64,000 nucleotides of DNA from Avena insularis (GCA_023614405.1 CM042688.1:74386253-74450252); one strand, 5' to 3'; shown: positions 10,492-21,738, counted from the first letter of the stretch. Notes: generated by a model from the sequence alone, not told the origin. Made by a program: numbers and translations.

Positions 10492-12298
10492 GCAGTCATG
10501 TGATTTCAAGTTTTGAAATTTTTCTCTACCATACTTATTATTCCCTTTATATTCGACGAGAAGCCAGACAGGACCTTGATACTGTAAAGGACTTCAAAAT
10601 AGATTTTCTTCTCTTCTTTGGTAAGAGCGTAGCTAGCAGTACCTTGAAACAGCTCTGGATGCTTGATGTCTCGGTCTTTCATACGTTGTTGGTCTTGTCG
10701 TCCTTCCGGTGTATCTTTATTCTTCCCATACACGCCCATGAAGCCTAGCAGCATCACGCAAAGATTCTTCGTTAGGTGCATCACGTCAATTGCACAGTGG
10801 ACTTCTAGGACTTTCCAATAGGGTAGCTCCCAAACTACTGATTTCTTCTTCCACATGGGTGTGTGTCTGCCATCGTCCTTCGGAACATATTGTCTACCAG
10901 GTCCCTTTCCAAAGATGAATTTTAAATCCTTCACCATATCAAATACATCATCACTAGTACATCGAATAGGCTTACTCCGGGTATCTGCCTCACCATTGAA
11001 ATGCTTACCTTTCTTTCTTAGGGAGTGTGTGGGTGGAAGAAAACGACGATTCCCCAGGTACACATTGTTCTTACATTTATCCAAATATATACTTTTAGTA
11101 TCATCCAAAATAGTGCGTGCATGCATTGTATCCCTTGTTTGTCAGTCCTAAAATGTTAGTAAGAGCAGGCCAATCTTGAGTGTTATGAACAACAACGCTC
11201 GTAGGTCAAATTCCTCCTGTTTATGCTCATCCCTCACACGTACACCTTGTCCGTACCACAACTGTAGGAGTTCTTCTACTAATGGCCTTAGGTACACATA
11301 AATATCGTTGTCGGGTTGCTTCGGGCCTTGGATGAGCACTGACATCATAATGAATTTCCGCTTTATGCATAACCAAGGAGGAAGGTTATAGATACATAGA
11401 GTCATAGGCCAGGTGCTATGACTGCAGCTCTGCTCCCCAAAAGGATTCATTCTATCTGTACTTAGACCAAACCATAAGTTCGCGTCACCTGCAAAATTCG
11501 GGAACTCTCTCTCGATTTTTCTCCACTACGACCCATCTACGGGGTGTCTCAACATCTCATCTTTCTTACGGTCTTCAATGTGCCATCGCAACAACTTGGC
11601 ATGCTCTTTGTTTCTAAACAAACGTTTCAACCGTGGTATTATTGAAGCATACCACATCACCTTGGCAGGAATCCTCTTTGTGGGGTGCTCTCCCTCAACA
11701 TCACCAGGGTCATCTCGCCTGATCTTATACTGCAATGCAGTACATACGAGGCATGCATCCAAATTCTCATACTCCTCACCGCGGTAGAGGATGCAGTCAT
11801 TAATGCATGCATGTATCTTCTGGACCTCTAATCCTAGAGGGCAGACAACCTTCTTTGCTTCATATGTACTAGCGGGCAATTCGTATCCTTTGGAAGCAGC
11901 TTCTTCATTATTTTCAACAACTTTTCAAATCCCTTGTCAGTCACACCGGTCTCTGCGTTCCATTGCAGCAATTCCAGTGTGATACACAGCTTTTTGTGGC
12001 CATCTTCGCAATTTGGGTACAAAAATTTGTTGTGGTCTTATAACATCTTCTTGAACTTCAACCTCTCCCTTTCACTTTCGCATTCTCCCTTTGCATCAGC
12101 AATGGCCCGACCAAGATTGTCATCGGGTTCATATGATGCCTGTTCTTCAGCTTCTTCTTCATCATTGTCTTCCATTGTAGTACCATCGTATTCATGGAAC
12201 ATAGATCGGTAGTTGTCATCATCGTTCTCTTCTTCATCGTCGTCTTCCATCATAACCCCTCTTTCTCCGTGATTGGTCCAACAATTATAGCCTCTCAT
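10492..12298 (-). pseudogene. CACTA TNP2-type transposase core, broken
   Basis: Successive minus-strand frames give the N-terminal and central parts of a TNP2 transposase. An acidic N-terminal segment (12298-12038, MRGYNCWTNHGERG then EDDDEEEN) is followed by CPLGLEVQKIHACINDCILY and WYASIIPRLKRLF (11879-11526). Next comes the core with NPFGEQSCSHSTWPMTLCIYNLPPWLCIK (11450-11300), and then MWKKKSVVWELPYWKVLEVH, AIDVMHLTKNLCVMLLGFMG and YALTKEEKKIYFEVL (11126-10506). These are Transposase_21 family motifs. Stops and frame changes near 11130-11150, 11450-11525 and 11880, and another just before the insertion at 10505, make it non-functional. The gene continues beyond the inserted element at 7316. 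Confidence 0.85.
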
Positions 12299-12363
12299 GA
12301 AACCAGACCGAAGCAGGTGGCCATGAAGAACTCTTGAGGAAAAGTATTCCTTATGATTCTAAC

Positions 12364-12493
12364 AGACACCACATGGATAAGACATAAAACCATTCCGCTT
12401 GTTTGCCTCGGCCACAAGGAGAAAAGAATACATGCCTTTAATGAACTCGCCAGAGAGTCGGTCAACGTACATCCATTGTCGGCTCATCTGCAT
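12364..12493 (-). pseudogene. Transposase-associated N-terminal domain of the CACTA gene
   Basis: From an ATG at 12493-12491 the minus strand encodes MQMSRQWMYVDRLSGEFIKG followed by FLLVAEANKRNGFMSYPCG and a cysteine pair. This is the transposase-associated (Transpos_assoc) zinc-binding domain that opens plant CACTA TNP2 proteins. The frame is joined to the acidic segment starting at 12298, with a break between. This is the most likely original start of the gene. Confidence 0.75.
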
Positions 12494-12865
12494 TGAATAA
12501 TTAAGTACATCAAACGGAATCATGATGCTAAAATTAGTACTAGTCTAAAAAACAAAATTAAAGCACACAACCGGGACTAAAGATATGATGAACCTTTAGT
12601 CCTAGTTGGAGGCACCAACCGGGACTAAACGTGGATGTGGCAACAACACTACATCATGAGCGAGTGTCGATACTATGTCGTGTGGGAAGCACTAAGCCAG
12701 TGAGTGCCGACACTTTTTGGGTGGGTGGCGGCACTATGACAGGGTGAGTGTCAACATTATGTCTTGAGTGTCGACACTATGTTGTGCCACTTAATCTATA
12801 AATAGGTACGCATTCTTGTGAAGAACTGCAAGATGGTGTGCGAGAGCAGGGACACCACTACGGCG

Positions 12866-12917
12866 GAGCTTCTCGAAGATGTCTTAGGATCCCTTCTCAG
12901 ACATCTTCGAGGAGCTC
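12866..12917. repeat. Imperfect hairpin, copy 1
   Basis: GAGCTTCTCGAAGATGTCT (12866-12884) is matched by its near-complement AGACATCTTCGAGGAGCTC (12899-12917), with a 14-base loop containing GGATCC. One mismatch lies in the arms. Confidence 0.85.
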
Positions 12918-13028
12918 ACCATAGAGGCACTCCATAATATGTGAAATTTGTTAGCTACCCGGCGTATTAATCTATAGCTAGAGAAGTTATTAACTCCAAG
13001 ATGGTGCGAGAGGGACACCACTACGGTG

Positions 13029-13081
13029 GAGCTTCTCGAAGATGTCTTAGGATCCTGTCCTCAGACATCTTCGAGGAGCTC
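13029..13081. repeat. Imperfect hairpin, copy 2
   Basis: The same arms recur at 13029-13047 and 13063-13081, with about 10 bases of shared flank on the left (CACTACGG(T/C)G). A third, lone and degenerate left arm follows at about 13090-13110. Confidence 0.85.
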
Positions 13082-13879
13082 GCCATAGAGGAGCTTCTCA
13101 AAGATGTACTATGATGTCTTCTCATCAAACTTTTGTGAATTAATCCTATTTTTATTACAATTTTTTCAGTTTGCTGAGACGAAGAAGGGCATTTTGCCCA
13201 ACTAGCTAGGATGATGAACTCATGCATGTATCTTTGTGCTTCTATTAATCAAATTAATTTCGAGACTATGTGCCAAAACAAGATATAGATAGAATCCACA
13301 TATTGAAACTGATATTTACCTTGGAGTTCATTACATTAATACAAGATAGATTGAATCCAAACATCGATCTCATGTTATTATTGCAAAAATTACTACCAAA
13401 CTAAATCCACAAATCCATCTACTTGTAGAGAAGAAATGAGCTAATATAGCAATGAGACTTGAAAGGATGAAGTTGCTCACCTTTTAGAACCTTTGGATAG
13501 ATGGGACTCCGCAAAATCTTGACAAATCTTGAGAAAAAATTGGGCATGAACTCGAGCTTGAAAGAAGAAAGAGAGAGAAGCCACCAGCTTGCAATGGTGG
13601 CTCGGGCAGGGGGGAAGAAGATATAGCCGGGCCTTTAGTCCCGGTTTGTGTCTAGAACCGGGACTAAAGGTCCACCTTTAATCCCGGTTCGTATAACAAA
13701 CTGGGACTAAAGGGTCTGGCGCCGGACCCAGTCTGCCTGAAACCTACACGAACCGGGACTAAAGGGTCCGTTCGAACCGGGACTAGTATCTGCCTCCTCC
13801 TGCGGCCAGATCTAGCCATTGGGACCGGGGCATTAGTCCTGGTTTGTAGCAAAACTAGGACTAATACCCCTAGATAAAT

Positions 13880-13897
13880 GTCTGTTTTTTACTAGTG
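13880..13897 (-). repeat. CACTA terminal inverted repeat
   Basis: The minus strand begins CACTAGTAAAAAACAGAC, the standard CACTA terminus, followed inward by the CCGGGACTAA/TTAGTCCCGG repeats. Confidence 0.8.
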
Positions 13898-13925
13898 GTA
13901 GTTACTAGATCGTTAGGGTAAGGTT

Positions 13926-14543
13926 GTGCTCGGCGTTCGTACCAACAGATGGTGTATTTTAGGGCATAAACACTGGGCACGCGAAAAGTACGTTCCAATA
14001 GATGTCCAATGGCTTTTAGACCCCATAAATTTAGCGCATGCCATGCGGAAGAAAATTTTATACGACCATGGGTCGTACGCTCGCTCGCTGGACCAGCTCG
14101 GCATGCTGACACCTAGCAATGCGGATCTCAAAGCAAACAACCCACTTATCCCCCAAATTCCCAATTACTGCTCGATGTTCTCCCGCACCGTCTTACCTCT
14201 CCTTGACGCCACAGGTGCCTCCCGCCGGCACGGTCCTGCCTCTACTCGATGCAACCGGTGGCTCCCGCCGGCAAGCCCTCTTACGGCGCACCCCCGCCCG
14301 CTGTGGACTAGCCCCGCGGCTCTGGCCGGGATCAGATTGGTCAGCAGCCGGTCGATGGGGGAGAACGGCGCCGCGCCATCCGTGGATGGGACACTGGTGT
14401 GTGTGCGGCGCCGGAACTGGCTGTGGTTCCTCTGGCGCTCGCGGCACGACTCCCTGCTCACTGTGATGTCCTATCTACGCATGCCGATTGAAGTGCCTCT
14501 GAACTCTCTGTTCATGGTGTGCCACCACTCCATCGGATGGTGA
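13926..14543 (+). CDS. Hypothetical ORF of 205 codons, probably not a real gene
   Basis: The frame runs from ATG at 13926 to TGA at 14541-14543. The product has no signal peptide, transmembrane segment or motif I recognise. It contains an imperfect tandem duplication at the DNA level (about 38 bases, CCTCTCCTTGACGCCACAGG at 14198 repeated near 14239). A GAATAAAAAC polyadenylation-like signal follows at 14562. The first half of the frame is AT-balanced and the second half GC-rich, so it may join two unrelated pieces. It lies just outside the CACTA terminus, where host or older sequence could survive. Confidence 0.2.
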   Translation: MLGVRTNRWCILGHKHWAREKYVPIDVQWLLDPINLAHAMRKKILYDHGSYARSLDQLGMLTPSNADLKANNPLIPQIPNYCSMFSRTVLPLLDATGASRRHGPASTRCNRWLPPASPLTAHPRPLWTSPAALAGIRLVSSRSMGENGAAPSVDGTLVCVRRRNWLWFLWRSRHDSLLTVMSYLRMPIEVPLNSLFMVCHHSIGW

Positions 14544-14912
14544 TTCTGAAGATCGTTGCGTGAATAAAAACATTGTATTTGCAGTCCTATTCTTCTACTC
14601 GTTTTAGCAATTGAACAAGAATGTATTATGCCAGATTTGACAATATCACCAATATTCACGTACCAACAAAAGAACATAATCACATAGTATCAGGTAGCAA
14701 TAAAAAGGATGGCTGCTATGTCTAACAAGTAAATAACATCATTTAGCTGACATGCCCAGCTAACTAGCATTAAGGCACCAAGTGTTACACATCAATGTAG
14801 AAACCTTTTCTTTTAAATAATAGGTATATACGGCCTAGCTTTAAATTAATAAATCAAAACGAGTCACATAGTATACAACACTTCAAGACACAACAAGCTG
14901 AGGCCTACATGG
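14544..14912. other. AT-rich stretch, nothing recognised
   Basis: I see no gene, terminal repeat or LTR here. Only the right edge reads into the LINE fragment that follows. Confidence 0.5.
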
Positions 14913-15056
14913 CGAATTTTGACGGACAAAGCGGCCATTCAGGCTCACATATACGACTTCTACCGAGAGCTCCTAGGGTCCTCGCAGCCCAGGTGTTGCG
15001 GCCTGTCTCCGTCCAATGGGGTCCAGGCGGGCAGGTCTCAGACGCGGAGAACTTAG
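14913..15056 (+). pseudogene. LINE ORF2 fragment (between endonuclease and RT)
   Basis: Forty-seven codons read RILTDKAAIQAHIYDFYREL and then LG, up to a TAG at 15054-15056. This is the linker typical of plant L1-type LINE ORF2 proteins after the endonuclease. It occupies the region that in LINE-1 lies near 17560-17700, so it is a separate LINE copy, truncated on both sides. Confidence 0.65.
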
Positions 15057-15091
15057 ACATGGGGTTCTGCACATCTTAAACGAGTTTAAGG

Positions 15092-15249
15092 TTCATGGAG
15101 AATTTACAAGATTGTTGTTTGAGGTTCAAGCCTACAACTTAGCCAGAAAGAAACCTGATGAACCTTCGCCAAAATTCAATTGACACACAGCAGGCGGTGT
15201 TGTGCCTTCTCCATGAACCTTAAACAACAATCTTGTAAATTCTCCATGG
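15092..15249. repeat. Inverted repeat with arms of about 39 bases
   Basis: TTCATGGAGAATTTACAAGA and the following TTGTTGTTT (15092-15120, extending to 15130) have their reverse complement at 15211-15249. The loop is about 80 bases. It lies between the LINE scrap and the FAR1/MULE-type fragment. Confidence 0.8.
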
Positions 15250-15479
15250 ATAGGTGGAACAAAAGGCACAGTGCGTGTATGGATTTGTATTACAATCAGC
15301 TTGTGTATTATCAACACAATCAGCTTGTAAAGCTTCAACTCTAAGTGGAACAAGTACTGATTCCTTTGCTGGATGGTTTGAAACTTTTCCTGCACATTGT
15401 TTGTATATACAAGAAATTAGAAACGTGAAAACCTTGTCACTTATTCGCACATAACAGTAAAATTACCCTTTTTTCTTTC

Positions 15480-16190
15480 CTTTGTTTGCTCCCTCTAGAA
15501 CATCTTTTGATCTTTTTCCATCCGAACCTTTACTGAAAGGCAGAGTCTTTTGTGGAAAGTTTTCTTGAACACATTGTTCATTCCTTCGCTTCTCTGAGTT
15601 GACGTCATGTCTGCACTGAAAGAATCTCGGCGATAAATAGTAGCCCACTTCTCACGCAACTTGTATAAATTGTTCATCCAAGAATTGTCCATAACGTGGT
15701 ATTTTGCCAACAGCTCATGCCATCTATTCTCAAAGTGTGCAACTGATCTATCTTTATACACACATCTCTTGAATTCTTTAAGAAATTTGGGATTGTCGCT
15801 GATTAGTGATTACTTGACTTAAGTGTTTAGCGGCATTCTGATACAAATGCCACAAACAAAGACGATGGCATGTGTTCGGGAATACATTTCCAATAGCCTT
15901 TATAATGGCCGCACAATGATCAGTGAATATGGTTTCAGGCTGCTTACCGGACATAGCTTGTAGGGTACACCATCTTTATCATACCATTTCTCGCAGAAAT
16001 CATATATTTCTGATTGTTTAATTCCGGGTGTACTCATTTGCTTAATCATGTGGCGGTCAGCAGCATCTAGGAGTTGACGCTGAGATCTAAGCATGTGTCT
16101 CTTATCCGGACTTACCATCTGATGATTGTGATCTATGGGCTCGCCATCTTCACCCACGTCGACGGGTCTACGATCCTCAGGGTGGCTTCT
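15480..16190 (-). pseudogene. FAR1/MULE-type transposase, internally deleted
   Basis: The minus strand begins with a FAR1 N-terminal region (PDKRHMLRSQRQLLDAADRH, then IKQSEIYDFCEKWY) at 16150-15985. It jumps straight to SGKQPETIFTDHCAAIIKAI and CHRLCLWHLYQNAAKH, the C-terminal half of the MULE domain (15950-15830). It ends with NRWHELLAKYHVMDNSWM and STQRSEGMNNVFKK (15740-15550). The middle of the DDE transposase domain is missing at about 15955-15965, and a frameshift lies near 15780. FAR1-type proteins are Mutator-like transposases or the light-signalling factors derived from them. This copy is a dead fragment. Confidence 0.8.
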
Positions 16191-17794
16191 CTGTCAGAGG
16201 CTGCGAGCGCCACGGCGGCGACCCATTAGTTCCCCATGTTAGCTACAACTTCTATTAGTTTTCGGCGGCGGCCGGCCTTCAGCGGACTTGAGTTAGGCGT
16301 TGTGTTGGCTCGTGGATCAGTTAATTTGTCTCTAGGCGATCGGTTTGGGGTTCTAGGTTGGATCGCCCTCCCCCAATGTATGCTCAACAGGTGGTGTGCT
16401 CTAGTTCTTGTTTCAGTCGTCGAATTGCTCGTTGTCTTCACTGTATCCCCAATGAGTGAACCAATATGTCCCATCCTTGTATGGAATCCGCGAGGCCTGA
16501 ACGACGCGTCTTGCAGAGAGATCATTGCGGAGATGGTTGGCTCCACGAGGGCTACAATCCTCTATCTCCAAGAAACAAAGTTGGCTCACATCTCAGACAG
16601 GCTTGCCATCGAGATCGCTGGCACTTCCAATTGTGACGTCAACAACATCATCAAAACGACACGCGGGGCGGAATTGGTGTCTTCTAGGATAACAACATCG
16701 TCTCTTACCAATTGTGACATCTGATGTTTCTCCATCTCTGCCCTGGTCACGATCCGGAGCTCTGGCACGTCCTTCCTCATGTCCACCGTCTACAGGCCGA
16801 CTGAGGATGACGGCAAGCTTGCCTTCCTTTAGGAGATAGAAGCGCTCAAGCCCGCCAACGACTTCCTCTGGGTCATAGCTGGCGATTTTAACCTTATCCA
16901 CGAGGCTTGCGATAAAAATAACCTCAATCTGAATCGTCGCATAGGGCAGTTTCGCACAGCCATCAATCATGCTGAGCTAAAAGAGTTGCGTTGCCGTAAT
17001 CGTGCATTTTCGTGGAGCAACGAGTGCTAGCAGCCAACTCTTGTTCGTCTCAGATCGTTTCTTCTGCAGTGTCGCCTAGGAAACGCTGCTCCCAAACTGC
17101 GCCGTGCAGGCCCTGTCTACGGCACACTCCAACCATTGTCCCCTTCTTCTGATGGATGTTTAACCCACCCCGTGTCGTGCCACATTCCGCTTTGATTCCT
17201 TCTAGCCGTATTTCCTAGGTATTGCTGACACCGTCGCAGCTGCGATCACGACCTCCAACCCTTAGGTCAAGCTGCACGTCAAGCTTCTGCACACTGCATG
17301 TAACATGCGCTCCTAGAGCAAGCTTCATTTCAGCGACACACGCCTCCAGCTCCACATCGCCCAGGAGATCATCTTGCGCCTCGACACGGCACAAGAATCC
17401 CGCCCCCTCTCCGCTTGCGAGTTTCAGCCCAAGAAAACCTTGAAGATTAGGATCCTTGGCCTCGCGGCGATTGAGCGCGCTCGTCGGCGGCAAGCCTCTC
17501 GCATGACTTGGCTCAAGGCCGGCGATGCCAATGCGCTTTCTTCCACCTCAAGGTCAACTCACGTCATAGGAAGAATCATATTCACTCCCTTCGCTCTGAC
17601 ACAGGCATGCATGTCGATCACGCCGATAAGGCAGACATGCTGCACTCCCACTTATCCTCGGTTTTGGACACTACCCATAGACGTGATGCCGCGATCAACT
17701 AGGAATCTGCCGGCCTTTCTGATGTGCAGCTAGATGGCCTGGACATCCCTTTCTCTGCTACCGAAATTTGGGCGGCAATCAAGGATTTGCCAGC
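16191..17794 (+). pseudogene. LINE-1 part 1: endonuclease and linker
   Basis: The apurinic endonuclease domain of a plant L1-type LINE ORF2 is readable in broken frames. It shows CPILVWNPRGLNDASCREII and ATILYLQETKL (16460-16590), then SFLMSTVYRPTEDDGKLAFL, FLWVIAGDFNLIHEACDKNN (16770-16920) and RNRAFSWSN (17000-17025). The linker to RT follows (RQASRMTWLKAGDANA, about 17490-17530) and ends ATEIWAAIKDLPA at 17794, where element C is inserted. Several stops and frame shifts are present. The left limit is set only by the end of the FAR1-like fragment. Confidence 0.85.
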
Positions 17795-20690
17795 TGATGA
17801 CTGCAAGTGCACAGATCGTTTGTAGCTAGTTTAGAAATAAAGATATCGATCCCACAGGAAGCAGGATCTAAAGTCTAATAACTCTTGAATTAAATACTAC
17901 AATAGAAATACTAAATAAAGTTCTAAGTAACAAGATAAAATGCGAGTATTATGTAAAAAGGTGTTTTTGGGTTTTTGGTATAAGAGAACAATAACTAAAG
18001 TAAAACAACTAAACACAGAAAGTAAGTATCGCGTATGTAAAATAGATTTGAAACTGTAATGGGAAAAAGCGAGGGAGTAGCAGATAAACCACTAGCATTA
18101 TAAAGAGCTAAGGTAAAGATTATTATCATGAACATTCTCAACTATGTATGTATGGAACGAACTCCGTATTTGGACAAATAGGCAGCAACCACTGCTCACA
18201 TCATCCTCATAACCACATCAGTCAGGAATCAACATCAATCGAATTACTGCGCTATTAAGGAACTTAATCCCGTAGGTCGTATCCCATGGCATGGAAAGTG
18301 TTCCATGAGTTTTCTCGATTTCCAAATTGATACGTAAGGGGTGCTAATAGCTTTATAGTCACTGTAAGTGCTAACACACCTCCGTCTATCAACAAGTAGT
18401 TCCCTCCATCAAGTCCCCACGAGAGGCAAATATTGAGAGGTCGACTTCTCCCAACATCAAGATGAAGACAATCTAACACATGGTCACAGCGATGAATATC
18501 ATAATAAACTTTATCTTATTTCAATCTCATACTGTGGTTTCTCCATCTCCCCAAGAACTAATGAGCTACTCAGACATGGAGGTAATCAATGATAGCTGTG
18601 AGATTCGACACATTTTTTATGGCTTTTATTGATGGTTTTCTCCCGGATTTGATCGTTTTCTGGTTTTACCTAACGCTAATACTTCTGTAGCAAAGAAAAC
18701 TTGGTTTTTAATGTGTGTTTCAGGTTCTGAACATCAACAGAGGGATTTAACTAGAGAAACACAATATTCTAGAAAAAACAAGCGAGTCCCACCTTGGAAA
18801 CACGCAAGGGGAGCTCACAGAAGATTTAACGAGCAACTATACGGCCGGAATATTTTTCTGGCCATATAGTTCCCGCCGTATAGTTGCCGCCGCCTCTGTC
18901 TTATCAAAAGGGACAACTTCCGTGAAGGGACAGAGGACGAAAACACAACACAGCAGCTGCCATACCATCCAGAAGGGAGAAAGAAGAGATCCGGAGAAGA
19001 AGGGGAAGACATTCTTTATCTCGCTCCACGATCTTCAACCTCCTAGCCAATACACCCCCATAGCCACTACTTGTACTTGAGAGAGAGAGAGAGGGATCTC
19101 CACTTTGCAAGACTAGGGTTTGAGATTGTTTCTTCCCATCTTGATTTTTTTGGATATTTTTCTATTCTTATTGTGGATCTCCACGATAATACAAAGACGA
19201 ATTCCCTTTATTTAATTATATTGATGATCTGTTCTTCTCTCATGAGTGAGTAATTCGCTTGGGCGTGGGAGATGTAGGGGATTGGCGAGATGTAATGTGC
19301 GTTCATATATTTTCCATTAGTTTGTGATTGATTCTAATTACTATATTATGTGTGCTTGACTATCTGTGGGATGCCTAATGCTTGCTGTCCAATTAAGGGC
19401 CCAAACAACATGATGCTTTGTTCTACATAGATAAGATCTTGTTCGCTAGTGGACCGGTGACCCCCGGGTGACACGGGGATATCAATGGAAAGCTAGTAGA
19501 CTCGAGGATAACGAGGAACCACTGTGATTATTGCATTAGTCCGATCCAAGGAGCTTAATCGCTAAGCGACCTAAAGGGTCTTAATCGTCTAGTGTCTGAC
19601 CATGATTTTGGTAATAGGCTAGTAGGATTATGGAAGTTGGGATGAAATCTACCAAAAGGAGTTCCGGCTAATTATGGGTTACTCGCCTACACATATATTT
19701 ATAAGACTATAATTGTTACATTGATCATTCGTCCACCTGGCACAGTCACTGTCACCATGAACTGGATCTCTCCGCGCCTTCTTTCGCCATCTGCAGGAAA
19801 CAACAAACAATCAAGACGTTCTTTACTTTTATGCTTTATATTTCTGAAGTTTACATTTTAGTTCTATTTAAATACATCTCATTTAATCAAAACCCCATTC
19901 CTATTTATACACTTGCAGTCAATTCACTCGAAGACATGTGACAACTTCGGGTGTGACAAAGACTTCACCCATAAAACATTTACCTTTGGGCTCCCTGTGG
20001 GATCGATATCTGAACTTCGAAACTAGCTACAAACGATCTATGCTCTTGCATACATCAATCAAAATCATGGAAATAACAATGGAATCTATCATTGATGAAT
20101 AGTACTTGTATAAACCCACAACGAGTACATAAATTACAACAAGATCTAGACAAGATGTAGATGGGATGGATGGAGATGGTGGTGATGTAGCGGTTGATGA
20201 TGAAGATTGATGCCTTAGCCTCCCAGATCTGCACAGGGGCGAAGATGGATCCCCGGTGGATGAGTTCCCCCTCCAGATGCCTTTCGAATGTGAGGTTTCG
20301 GCGATTTCTGGTTGTTCTGTATGTCGTCTCCTGATCTAGTTGCATGGGGTGAAACTATTTGAGGAGGCGGTGGCGGTGGTGGTGCCAACTATATGGCCGA
20401 AATTTTAATCCCACCGTATAGTTACTTGTTAAACCGTCTGGATGCCTGAATCGCTTCAGGTTTTCTTCTAGTGTTACTGATATTTCCCAAATAAGCGATT
20501 TACGTTGTTTTTTGACTCCTTTTCTCCCTAATACAACTGCTCCAAGAATTGTGTCCATTGTATCCATCATCTGTCCTAATCCTGATGAAAATAGACATAA
20601 AATGTTCGTGCGAACGCCGTAAAATACCAAGATCCTACATCTACAGTGCATAATAATAATATAAAACATGATGCAAATATGCACTCATCA
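17795..20690 (-). repeat. 3' LTR of element C, split by a solo LTR
   Basis: The LTR runs 17795-18589 and resumes at 20063-20690. The gap is a solo family B LTR with its TSD. It starts TGATGACTGCAAGTGCAC and ends GCACTCATCA on the plus strand. Compared with the other two family C LTRs it has only one copy of the CTATACGG half-module (near 20384-20430). Confidence 0.88.
18590..20057 (+). mobile_element. Solo LTR of family B inside element C's LTR
   Basis: The sequence TGATAGCTGTGAGATTCG..TACATCA (1468 bases) matches 2510-3969 end to end and is bounded by a perfect TSD, ATCAA at 18585-18589 and 20058-20062. No internal region is attached, so it is a solo LTR. It carries the palindromic module at 18823-18894 and a GA-rich stretch at about 19080-19095. 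It must be younger than element C. Confidence 0.92.
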
Positions 20691-21738
20691 ACTTCCCCAA
20701 GCTTGGACTCTTGCTCGTCCCGATCAAGTTTAGCTTAATGGATGTGATCCTCATATTCATGAAGCTGAGTCGATAAAATAAATAAGGCAGTTGTAGCATG
20801 TGTTTATCATATATGATACATAGGAATAAGTTCATGAATAGTACCTTACTCGAACCATCCGAATAATATTAGCAGGCTTCCACAACTTAGCATTTAACAG
20901 TTCAAAAAAGATCACTCTCAATATCTTGTAAAAGTATTCGGTTCAACCGAATGAGTTAGCGAGGTAGTCCCAAGTGTTTTTGGATTAACATATTCACTTG
21001 GAATTTAAAATCTCAAACGCTTCTTTGTCATACTACAATATAGTGGTGCATGCCTATTTGCTCTTTGCACATTCGCTCTTTTTCTTCTTTATTTTATTCT
21101 CTTTTCTTTTATATATATATGCTCGCACTTTTGTTTAAGTGTTGTGCAAAGGAGCAAGCCATACATTCCATTTCATGTAGGAGTTCAAAGTTTAACGACC
21201 TCAATTACCAAATTCCAATTGTATATGAAGCAATCTTTATAGCTTGAATATTCTACCTCGTCTTGTTCTCACTCTAATTTGATAGCACTTTTAATTTTCC
21301 TTTGTTCAAGGTTTCTTTTTCAACTTAACTGATTAGATAATTTTTCTTTGTAAATCAAAGCATGAACTTACAACATATTGACAAAATTATCTTTGTATGT
21401 TCTATTAATATCAGTGGTGTGGATGACTCCTACCGCTATCATCAAGTGCAAGTAAAATTATACTCAAGCCATTCATATATCCAATAGGACAAACACAAAC
21501 TCAATATTTCTCCATATATGATAATAAACTCGGAATTTCATAAAAGGGATCGACTATTCCTGAAGGGAATTCTAATGATGCAAACCTTATTTCTAATTTG
21601 TACTAATGCAAAACTAAAATAGTAATGTAAAACTCATAAGATAGATTACAAGGTCTTAAAGATCTCCCCAAGCTTGGAATCAAGCCAGGCGGTATCAAAT
21701 AATCCCTTGCGATTATTTGATACCATGATTATTATAGA
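20691..21738 (-). other. 3' non-coding region and polypurine tract of element C
   Basis: This is AT-rich DNA without a convincing gene. Directly inside the 3' LTR the minus strand reads AGCTTGGGGAAG (about 20693-20704), the polypurine tract. A second CCAAGCTTGG-type tract lies at 21665-21675, next to the end of the coiled-coil ORF. The small ORFs here are not supported. Confidence 0.65.

Larger units (their letters stand above)
5990..13897 (-). mobile_element. CACTA (En/Spm-like) DNA transposon, decayed
   Basis: The right terminus at 13897 reads CACTAGTAAAAAACAGAC on the minus strand, followed inwards by many copies of a TTTAGTCCCGGTT-type subterminal repeat (about 13620-13880, and again near 12590-12630). 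A TNP2-type transposase gene in pieces runs leftwards from 12493 to about 6002. The left terminus is not clear: 'CACTAAAAATAAAGG' at 5953 has flanks that do not match those at 13898 and lacks the subterminal repeats, so the left end is probably lost. A non-autonomous LTR element interrupts it at 7317-10491. The transposon cannot encode a working transposase. Confidence 0.8.
12494..13897 (-). other. 5' subterminal region of the CACTA element
   Basis: This is non-coding. It holds scattered TTTAGTCCCGGTT-type repeats at the outer end (13620-13880) and near 12590-12630, short direct repeats of a GTGTCGACACTATGT type at about 12660-12790, and two long hairpins (12866-12917 and 13029-13081). Such subterminal repeats are where CACTA transposases of the TNPA/TNPD type bind. 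The AT-rich part 13200-13500 has nothing I recognise. Confidence 0.7.
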
